Of a stretch of DNA of 6,596 bases, positions 1 through 4,758 are shown piece by piece. Position 1 is the first letter of the stretch, and the number at the start of each line of letters is the position of its first letter. The translations under genes were made by a program, and so were the position numbers. The notes under the pieces were generated by a model that had not been told where the DNA came from, did no database searches, and saw only the letters and a program-made list of their open reading frames with translations. The stretch comes from Elusimicrobiota bacterium (GTDB taxonomy: Bacteria > Elusimicrobiota > Elusimicrobia > UBA1565 > UBA9628). Location: the NCBI GenBank assembly GCA_023249695.1, contig JAHFCD010000137.1:1-6596 (forward strand), in the 5' to 3' direction.

Positions 1-885
1 GGCGGCGCCGCGAAAGAATTCCAGACGCGGCTTCTCTGGGAACGTCCCGACGCGCATCGCTTCTGGGAAGGAAAGCCGGTGATGGGCTTCATGCTCAACG
101 GCGCGCAGGGCGACGACGACGAGGCGCTCGCCGGCCACTCCAGCCTGTTCACCGGACGATACGGCCCCGGCGGCAGCATGGCCGACTGGATGTTCGACAA
201 CTTCTACAGCATGGACGTCGTCAGCGAGAAGGGGATCCTCTCGAGCATGGTCCCGATGGACAAGTACATGACCGACCTCAACAGCGGCCAGAGCTGGTAC
301 CGGCCGTCCTACATGATCGTGATGATCATGAAGGACGCGCGCGTCCCGCTCCGTTTTCAAGAAGCGTTCACGGCCCAATACGCGAAGTACTACTCCCAGG
401 AGATCAAGTACGACAAGACGAGCAAGAACTGCACCGCGCTGATCGCCGACCCGGTTCGCGCGGAGGGCTGGAATTTCCCCGAGGCCGGCAAGACGCCCTC
501 TCTCATCGCCAAGCTGCTCTCCAAGGCCGTCTCGCTCGCGTCGAAGGATCCGGCCGCCGGCGAGCAGATCTACCGCTCGCTGCGCGAGGAGCCGACGCGC
601 AGCTTTCCGCGCGCGTCGTTCAACGCCGTCGGCGGCGACCTCCTGACCATCGCCGGCGCCTTCGGCGCCGAGCCCTCGGGCCGCGAGTACTCGCCCCTCG
701 AGAAGATGATCCAGGAAGATCTCGTCGCGATCCTGTTCGTGCGCCTGCCCCAGATCCCGTCGAGCCGCCAGTTCGGCCGCGAGCCCGTCGGCGGCGTCGT
801 GGACTACTTCATGCGCGCGCCCAAGGACCGCTCGAAGTGGCAGACCGTCCCGTCCTACCCCCGCCCCTTCCCCCCACCTCATTAG
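1..885 (+). CDS. Hypothetical protein, C-terminal part (5'-truncated by window edge)
   Basis: The frame is open from base 1 to the TAG at 883-885, with no stop upstream of the first in-window ATG (base 79), so the gene very probably begins outside the window. 294 residues are visible. I do not recognise the family with confidence. The chain is rich in Met, Tyr and Trp, with no membrane helix or signal peptide in the visible part. A conserved-looking segment runs from GDDDEALAGHSSLFTGRYGP (His codon at 136) to KNCTALIADPVRAEGW (Cys codon at 430). A His in a Gly-His-Ser motif followed about 100 residues later by Asn-Cys-Thr recalls permuted NlpC/P60-like (papain-fold) families such as DUF4105, but this is only a motif-level resemblance. 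The C-terminus is proline-rich and disordered-looking (PSYPRPFPPPH). Codon use matches the GC-rich neighbours. It converges on the minus-strand operon, with only a 24-nt gap occupied by a palindrome. Confidence 0.8.
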   Translation, partial: GGAAKEFQTRLLWERPDAHRFWEGKPVMGFMLNGAQGDDDEALAGHSSLFTGRYGPGGSMADWMFDNFYSMDVVSEKGILSSMVPMDKYMTDLNSGQSWYRPSYMIVMIMKDARVPLRFQEAFTAQYAKYYSQEIKYDKTSKNCTALIADPVRAEGWNFPEAGKTPSLIAKLLSKAVSLASKDPAAGEQIYRSLREEPTRSFPRASFNAVGGDLLTIAGAFGAEPSGREYSPLEKMIQEDLVAILFVRLPQIPSSRQFGREPVGGVVDYFMRAPKDRSKWQTVPSYPRPFPPPH

Positions 886-889
886 GAAA

Positions 890-909
890 TGGTGTCAGGC
901 CTGACACCA
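890..909. repeat. Perfect 20-bp zero-loop palindrome between convergent genes
   Basis: TGGTGTCAGG at 890-899 is followed directly by its exact reverse complement CCTGACACCA at 900-909. It starts 4 nt after the stop of the plus-strand gene and ends on the base before the stop triplet (910-912) of the minus-strand gene, so it fills the convergent junction. It may serve as a two-way transcription terminator, although no clear T-run follows on either strand. It could also be a REP-like element or a binding site for a dimeric protein. It is the only copy in this window, so its status as a genomic repeat cannot be judged here. Confidence 0.7.
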
Positions 910-2343
910 CTACAATACGGGGGGATTAACGAGGGAGCGGAAGGCGCCGGCGAGCTCGGCGGCAGTGGCGAAGCGACGCGCCGGCTCCGGATCGAGGGCG
1001 CGCGCGAAGAACGCGTCGATGCCGGCGGGGAGGCCCTTCGCCGTCTCGGACGCGGGGAGATAGCGGCCCAGGGCGCGATCGGTCCCGCGCGGGAAGGCGG
1101 GACGCCCGGTCAGACGCCGGTACAGGGCCTCGGCGAGGGCGAAGGGATCGGGCGCGCCGGCCGCGGCCGCGTCCACCGCCGCGAGCGCGTCGCGAGGCGA
1201 CAGCCGCCCGGTACCGGGCAGCAGCGGCGGGGCCGCCGGTTCCTCCAAAGGCGGAGCCGGCTCTCCCGCCTTCGAGGCCTTGCCGAAGATCCAGCCGAAC
1301 AAGGTGGAGACGGCTAGGATGACGAGGATCGGTCCGAGGCGGGCGCCGGCCGGCGCGGCCGAGGGCGGATTCAGACGGCGCAGGGCCGCCTCGACCGCCG
1401 GCGCGAGCGTCGGGTCGAGCTCCGCGGCCCGGCGATACGCGCTCAGCGCTTCGGCCTTGGGGCGGCCGAGAAGTTCCAGCGCGACGGCCAGGGACAGCCG
1501 AGCCGCCCCGCTGCCGGGAGACAACGCCGCGGCCCGCTCGGCGTCGGCGCGACCTCCCTCGACGTTCCCGCCGGTGAGCCGGGCATTGGCGCGGAGCACG
1601 AGGCGCGCGGTCGTTTCCCCGTCGGCCAGGGCGCGCGTGGCCGCGGCCTCCGCCGCTTTCGGGTCGAGCGCCGCCAGAGCCACGTTGCCGAGCTGCTCCT
1701 GCGCGCGCGGGTCTCGCGGGGCCGAGGCGACGGCCTCGTCGGCCTTGGCGCGCGCGCCCGCGACGTCGCCCGCCATCAGGCGCACCGCGGATTCGCGAAT
1801 GAGGTCCTCGACCGCGGCGCGGGCGGGAAGCGCCGCGGCCAGGATCAGGAGAAGCGCCAGCGATTTCTGGAGTATGTGCACGTCGAGGACCTTTCCGAAC
1901 TTCTCGCCGACCTTCCGGAGAAGCCCGGCCTCGAAGAAGCCGCGCTTGGCGTGCAGGCGCAGGCTCGCTTCGTTGCCCTCGGTGACGCGCGCGAGCACCT
2001 GAAGGATGCCCGCCTTCTTGCCGGCTTCCAAGACTCCCTCGAGCAGGGACCCACCGAGGCCGCGCCCGCGCGCCTTCTCGTCGATGTAGACCGAGACCTC
2101 GGCGGTCCGAGCGTAGGCGCAGCGGTCGGAATACGGGGACAGCGACGCCCAGCCGACGACCGCGCCCGCCTCCTCGGCGACGATGACGGGATGCGCGGCG
2201 CCGTGGCGCGCGAACCAGTCCCGCTGCTGCTCGAGCGTCTTGGGCTCGGTGTCGAAGGTGCCCGTCGCGCGCAGCACGGCCTGGTTGTAAATCTCGGTCA
2301 CGGCGGGAAGGTCCGCCTCAGCGGCGGAGCGGATCGCGGCCAT
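910..2343 (-). CDS. GNAT acetyltransferase fused in frame to TPR / membrane helix / kinase-like tail
   Basis: One open frame of 477 residues holds several modules. Residues 2-158 form a full-length GNAT N-acetyltransferase of the phosphinothricin acetyltransferase-like group: IYNQAVLRATGTFDTEP near the N-terminus, the acetyl-CoA loop ARGRGLGG (91-98), then GNEASLRLHAKRGF and GEKFGKVLDVHILQKSL, where such proteins normally end. Without a stop, residues 160-177 continue as a signal-peptide-like stretch (KSLALLLILAAALPARA), then roughly 180-325 as TPR-type helical repeats (for example ALSAYRRAAELDPTLAPA). A membrane helix follows at about 336-353 and a proline-rich linker at 360-380. Residues 396-471 resemble the last subdomains of a Ser/Thr protein kinase (ALYRRLTGRPAFPRGTD; FFARALDPEPARRFATAAEL). 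The HRDLKPxN and DFG motifs are absent. The ATG at 2343 has no clear ribosome site, and the gene follows the upstream gene by 29 nt, suggesting an operon. It may be a true fusion, two genes with an internal start (GTG at 1881), or a frameshift artefact. Confidence 0.8.
   Translation of the reverse strand: MAAIRSAAEADLPAVTEIYNQAVLRATGTFDTEPKTLEQQRDWFARHGAAHPVIVAEEAGAVVGWASLSPYSDRCAYARTAEVSVYIDEKARGRGLGGSLLEGVLEAGKKAGILQVLARVTEGNEASLRLHAKRGFFEAGLLRKVGEKFGKVLDVHILQKSLALLLILAAALPARAAVEDLIRESAVRLMAGDVAGARAKADEAVASAPRDPRAQEQLGNVALAALDPKAAEAAATRALADGETTARLVLRANARLTGGNVEGGRADAERAAALSPGSGAARLSLAVALELLGRPKAEALSAYRRAAELDPTLAPAVEAALRRLNPPSAAPAGARLGPILVILAVSTLFGWIFGKASKAGEPAPPLEEPAAPPLLPGTGRLSPRDALAAVDAAAAGAPDPFALAEALYRRLTGRPAFPRGTDRALGRYLPASETAKGLPAGIDAFFARALDPEPARRFATAAELAGAFRSLVNPPVL
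1879..1896 (-). promoter_or_regulatory. Possible internal ribosome site and GTG start for a separate TPR protein
   Basis: On the minus strand GGAAAGG (1890-1896) stands 8 nt before an in-frame GTG (1879-1881), exactly where the acetyltransferase domain would normally finish. Initiation here would give a protein beginning MHILQKSLALLLILAAALPA with an ARA|A cleavage site, a convincing signal peptide. This would let the exported TPR part be made separately from the acetyltransferase. The site lies within coding sequence, so the GGAAAGG may be coincidental (it encodes part of EKFGKV). Confidence 0.35.
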
Positions 2344-2372
2344 GGAGCGAGTCTAGCAATTCGCGCCGAGCG

Positions 2373-3704
2373 CTACTTCACCGGCGCTTTGAGCTTCTTG
2401 ATCTTGTCGAGGCCCGCCGCCGCGTCGGCATTTCCGGGATCGAGCGCCACCGCGTTCTTCCACAGAGCGTCCGCCTTTTCGAAATCGCCCTTCTGGAATT
2501 CGATCACCCCGGAGAGATAGCCCTGCGACGACCGGTTCTTGTCCGCCGCGGTGACGACGCGGGCTTCCATCACCGCGCCGCCGCCTTGCTCCGGCCGAGC
2601 CAGGGGGTCGGGAAGCATCATGGATTTGAGCGGGGTGACGATGTACGCGCCCGCCGCCGGTCCGATAGCCAGCGCCGAGGAACGGGACAACGTGCGCCCG
2701 ATGCCGGGGATCACGTACATCAGAGGGTTGAGCAGGCCTTCGCCGAGGCCTTCGCCGAAGGACAGCGCGCCCCCCCAGAACTCGTGGCCGCTCTCCCGAA
2801 GCTGGGCGCCGTAAGTTCCCCCGCGCGTATTCTTCAACGCCTCGCCGCGCTCGACGTCGCTGACCGGCGACGCCATGGCCGCCCGGAAGGCTTCGGGAGA
2901 GCGTTTTTCGGTGATGCCCAGGGCTTCCAACGCGCGCCGCCGGTTGGCGATGGCGATCTCATCCGCGGGGCCCGGCACGACTCCCGCGTCCAAAGACGAT
3001 TTCGCGCCGCCCCACAGCTCATGCCCGTTCTGCGAGAGGCGCCGTCCGTAGGCTCCCGCGCCGGCGCCGGTCGGAGCGCCCGGATTCGGGGTCGGGTTTA
3101 TCTCCTGGGCCTCCCGGTCGGGGCCGAACACGGAGGCATCGCGCAGTATGGCCGACTCCCGCAGCTTGCCGGCGCGCTCGATGGATTTTCCCGCGCCGGG
3201 GACGGCCGGGGCGGCGGCCTCATTGGCCGAGATTGCCGCGTCAATCTCCGCGCGAGTCCTCGGATCGCCGAAGACCTGCCCGGCTTTTTCCTCGGCGTCG
3301 TTGAGGAAAGCCGCGGCCTGGCTCGCCCCGCTCGTTTTTCCGATCTGATTCTTCCCGGCCCAATCCGCCAGCGCCGCTCTCAACCGAGCCTCGCCTTTGG
3401 ACTCCGGGGTGCAGACGAAGATCAGGAGCGCCAGCCGGCCGGGCTCGGTTTTTTTCGCCCAGTCGCGGGCCATCGCGCCCAGGGCGGCGTGATCGGCGTC
3501 CGCGCTCACGAAGCTCCTGCCGGAGGCGTCGGGGGTCAGCATGAAAATCTCGAGGCGCTTACCGGCCGCCTCGCGCTCCCTCGGATCCTCGCTCAGCTTC
3601 TTGGCGAGGTCATTGACGGGGCTGCTCATGACCTGGGCCCGGAGGGAAGGAAGGCCTCCCAAAGAGACGAGGACGGCAAGAAACAGCGAGGGGTGAAATT
3701 TCAT
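2373..3704 (-). CDS. Exported hypothetical protein with duplicated GHE[LF]WGGA motif and C-terminal TPR
   Basis: The 443-residue product starts at the ATG at 3704, supported by GGAG (3713-3716) 8 nt upstream. The frame stays open further upstream, but that part only mirrors tilS on the other strand. Residues 1-23 are a signal peptide (MKFHPSLFLAVLVSLGGLPS, cleavage LRA|Q), so the protein acts outside the cytoplasm. Residues 28-150 are a mixed charged/hydrophobic region I cannot assign, including a hydrophobic strand LALLIFVCTP at 91-100. A motif of the form G-[AT]-Y-G-x2-L-x3-G-H-E-[LF]-W-G-G-A occurs twice, at 217-234 and 296-313. The second copy leads into a Gly-rich, hydrophobic stretch (about 316-365) that might touch a membrane. 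The C-terminus (about 391-436) is a TPR-like hairpin (SGVIEFQKGDFEKADALWKN, then AVALDPGNADAAAGLDKI). It is the first gene of a probable two-gene minus-strand operon. Both products carry exported TPRs, hinting at a shared envelope role. Function unknown. Confidence 0.85.
   Translation of the reverse strand: MKFHPSLFLAVLVSLGGLPSLRAQVMSSPVNDLAKKLSEDPREREAAGKRLEIFMLTPDASGRSFVSADADHAALGAMARDWAKKTEPGRLALLIFVCTPESKGEARLRAALADWAGKNQIGKTSGASQAAAFLNDAEEKAGQVFGDPRTRAEIDAAISANEAAAPAVPGAGKSIERAGKLRESAILRDASVFGPDREAQEINPTPNPGAPTGAGAGAYGRRLSQNGHELWGGAKSSLDAGVVPGPADEIAIANRRRALEALGITEKRSPEAFRAAMASPVSDVERGEALKNTRGGTYGAQLRESGHEFWGGALSFGEGLGEGLLNPLMYVIPGIGRTLSRSSALAIGPAAGAYIVTPLKSMMLPDPLARPEQGGGAVMEARVVTAADKNRSSQGYLSGVIEFQKGDFEKADALWKNAVALDPGNADAAAGLDKIKKLKAPVK
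2734..2757. repeat. 12-bp perfect tandem duplication
   Basis: AGGCCTTCGCCG occurs at 2734-2745 and again immediately at 2746-2757. It lies inside the exported TPR protein gene and encodes the repeated GEGLGEGL stretch just after the second GHEFWGGA motif. The length keeps the reading frame, so it looks like a small slippage or duplication event in the coding sequence. Confidence 0.7.
2760..2819 (-). repeat. Second copy of internal protein repeat (GTYGAQLRESGHEFWGGALS)
   Basis: This segment encodes residues 296-315 of the exported TPR protein. It aligns without gaps to residues 217-236, with identical Gly, Tyr-Gly, Leu, Gly-His-Glu, Trp-Gly-Gly-Ala and Ser positions. The two copies are 79 residues apart. 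Confidence 0.75.
2997..3056 (-). repeat. First copy of internal protein repeat (GAYGRRLSQNGHELWGGAKS)
   Basis: This encodes residues 217-236 of the exported TPR protein and is the partner of the copy at 2760-2819. The shared core (Y-G-x2-L-x3-G-H-E-[LF]-W-G-G-A) is too specific to be chance in one protein, so it marks an internal duplication or a binding motif used twice. Confidence 0.75.
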
Positions 3705-3712
3705 GGGGGGTT

Positions 3713-3716
3713 CTCC
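3713..3716 (-). promoter_or_regulatory. Ribosome binding site GGAG fixing the start at 3704
   Basis: GGAG on the minus strand is separated by 8 nt (AACCCCCC) from the ATG at 3702-3704. This, with the signal peptide directly following, selects this start over the longer open frame that runs back across tilS. Confidence 0.7.
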
Positions 3717-3721
3717 GGGCC

Positions 3722-3740
3722 GGCTACACGGAGCGTAGCC
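3722..3740. repeat. Inverted repeat overlapping the minus-strand -10 region
   Basis: GGCTAC (3722-3727) and GTAGCC (3735-3740) form a 6-bp inverted repeat with a 7-nt centre. It covers the putative -10 element and start region of the minus-strand promoter, so it could be an operator. If transcription starts further upstream than predicted, it could instead be a 5' hairpin. A chance match is possible. Confidence 0.35.
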
Positions 3741-3760
3741 CCGGAGCCTTGATTTGTCAA
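3732..3760 (-). promoter_or_regulatory. Putative sigma-70-type promoter for the minus-strand operon
   Basis: Reading the minus strand, a consensus -35 TTGACA (3755-3760) is followed by a 17-nt spacer and a weak -10 TACGCT (3732-3737), which keeps the three most conserved positions T, A and final T. Transcription would begin around 3725, giving a leader of about 20 nt that still contains the GGAG ribosome site. The position and spacing fit well, but the -10 is poor. Confidence 0.5.
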
Positions 3761-3801
3761 TGGGAATAAGGCATCGTCCTCGTCGGAGACGACCCCCCTG
3801 A
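3760..3801 (+). other. Possible 13-codon leader ORF upstream of tilS
   Basis: ATG at 3760 to TGA at 3799-3801 encodes MGIRHRPRRRRPP. Its stop overlaps a CTG (3798-3800) that is a candidate tilS start in another frame (CTGA overlap). The third codon is ATA, the codon read by the tRNA(Ile) that TilS modifies. No convincing ribosome site precedes it, and so short an ORF can arise by chance. Confidence 0.15.
3785..3800 (+). promoter_or_regulatory. tilS: Candidate ribosome site GGAG and non-canonical CTG start for tilS
   Basis: GGAG at 3785-3788 lies 9 nt before CTG at 3798, which is in frame with tilS and would add 14 residues (LNRKEFAARVWSKL, with the first read as Met). The ATG at 3840 has no recognisable ribosome site. 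TilS proteins usually have a short helix before the Leu-Leu-x-Pro-Gly and PP-loop segment, and the upstream residues WSKLMAFEAAHRLLTPG read as a continuous helix of this kind. There is no ATG, GTG or TTG in frame between the upstream TGA (3750) and 3840. Confidence 0.35.
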
Positions 3802-3839
3802 ATCGCAAGGAATTCGCCGCTCGCGTCTGGTCCAAGCTC

Positions 3840-4535
3840 ATGGCTTTCGAGGCCGCGCACCGCCTCCTGACGCCGGGCCGCCGCGTGCTGGCCGCGGTGT
3901 CGGGCGGGCCGGATTCGGTGTGCCTCGCGCATTGGCTGTCGGTCCAGGCCCGTAAAAAGAACCTGACGGTGGCGCTCGTCCACGTCCATCACGGCCTGCG
4001 CGGCCGGGCGGCGGACGCCGACGCTCGCTTCGTCGAACGCTTGGGCGCAACGCTCGGCCTTCCCGTCGCGGTGATCCGCGCTCCGGTCCGCGCGCTCGCG
4101 GCCAAGCGCGGGCTCGGATTGGAGGAAGCCGGACGCAAGGAGCGCTACCGCGTGCTCGGGGAGCGGGCGCGGCGCGGGCGCTACACCGCGGTCGCGACCG
4201 GCCACCAGCTCGACGACCAAGCCGAGACCGTGCTCCTGCACCTGCTGCGCGGCACGAGCCTCGAAGGCCTCGGCGGCATCCCGGTGAGGCGGCCGCTGCG
4301 CCCCGGCGTGGAGCTGATCCTGCCGCTGCTGCCGCTGACCCGCGCCGAGGTCCGGCTTTACCTCGAGAGGCACGGGCTCGACTCGCGCGAAGACAAAACC
4401 AACACCGACCCAAAGTTCACGCGCAACTGGGTGCGCCGCGAGGTCTTGCCTCTCTTGGAGAAGCGCGCGCCCGGCGTGAAGGACCGTCTCGCCGCGATTG
4501 CCGCCAAGGTGCGCGCCGCGACCGGCCGCGCTTAG
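3840..4535 (+). CDS. tilS: tRNA(Ile)-lysidine synthetase, short catalytic-core form
   Basis: TilS is a cytoplasmic N-type ATP pyrophosphatase. It joins lysine to C34 of the CAU-anticodon tRNA(Ile), changing its reading from AUG to AUA and its charging from Met to Ile; it is normally essential. Visible motifs are the PP-loop SGGPDS (21-26), HVHHGLR (48-54), GHQLDDQAETVLLHLLRG (121-138), the LPLL-TRAEVRLYL segment (161-175) and the terminal TNTDPKFTRNWVRREVLPLL (187-206), all in the usual order. At 231 residues it is about half the length of E. coli TilS and shorter than the compact forms of about 310 residues. It ends soon after the core, with no C-terminal substrate-binding domains; the TAG is clean and the preceding helix (RLAAIAAKVRAA) looks like a natural end. 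The annotated ATG lacks a ribosome site and a CTG at 3798 is an alternative start. It is divergent from the minus-strand operon. Confidence 0.93.
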   Translation: MAFEAAHRLLTPGRRVLAAVSGGPDSVCLAHWLSVQARKKNLTVALVHVHHGLRGRAADADARFVERLGATLGLPVAVIRAPVRALAAKRGLGLEEAGRKERYRVLGERARRGRYTAVATGHQLDDQAETVLLHLLRGTSLEGLGGIPVRRPLRPGVELILPLLPLTRAEVRLYLERHGLDSREDKTNTDPKFTRNWVRREVLPLLEKRAPGVKDRLAAIAAKVRAATGRA

Positions 4536-4758
4536 ACGCTTCCCAGTTCCCCGGGCCGGGGATCATCCCTGTGGCGGTTCTATGCTCAAAAGCAATCATG
4601 AACGAAACAGATGCCTTTATTTGCTGCTCCAGCAGACGATTTTTCTTTTAAGCAAAGAACCATGGGAGAAGGCCCCCGCGCCGAGGCAACAGAAAAAGTC
4701 CGGAAACTGAGAGCAGCCGCGCCTTGCGCCGGGCGCGAATCTCTGTTACCAATGTCCC
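4536..4758. other. AT-rich intergenic spacer
   Basis: About 220 nt separate tilS from the RDD gene. Bases 4561-4670 are near 43% G+C by hand count, far below the flanking genes. A GC palindrome CCCCGG-G-CCGGGG lies at 4549-4561 without a following T-run. The only small ORF with an ATG in the AT-rich part is 17 codons (4598-4651), and nothing supports it as a gene. The stretch may hold promoter, terminator or small-RNA signals, but I see no recognisable RNA family. Confidence 0.6.
4622..4649 (+). terminator. Weak Rho-independent terminator candidate after tilS
   Basis: A short hairpin, TGCTG (4622-4626) with CAGCA (4630-4634), is followed by a few bases and then the T-rich tract TTTTTCTTTT (4640-4649). 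The T-tract is striking in this GC-rich setting, but the stem is only 5 bp and is separated from the T-run, so termination would be inefficient at best. Confidence 0.3.

Noticed and set aside
889..2520. Overlapping plus-strand open frames (889-1317, 1280-2002, 1876-2520)
   Set aside because: They are low-complexity Arg/Ala/Gly translations antisense to the GNAT/TPR gene, as expected in GC-rich DNA.
2586..3752. Long plus-strand open frame of 388 codons
   Set aside because: It is antisense to the exported TPR protein, with Arg/Gly/Ala-rich composition and no recognisable motif, whereas the minus strand has a signal peptide, repeats and a TPR.
3705..4373. Upstream extension of the minus-strand exported-protein frame, giving a 666-residue protein
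   Set aside because: The extra N-terminal part is antisense to the clear tilS gene, while a signal peptide and a ribosome site mark the start at 3704.
4549..4561. GC palindrome CCCCGG-G-CCGGGG after tilS as a terminator
   Set aside because: The loop is too short and no T-tract follows, so it is not reported as a terminator.
4598..4651. 17-codon ORF in the AT-rich spacer as a small protein gene
   Set aside because: There is no ribosome site, and its end simply reads the T-rich tract as Phe codons.
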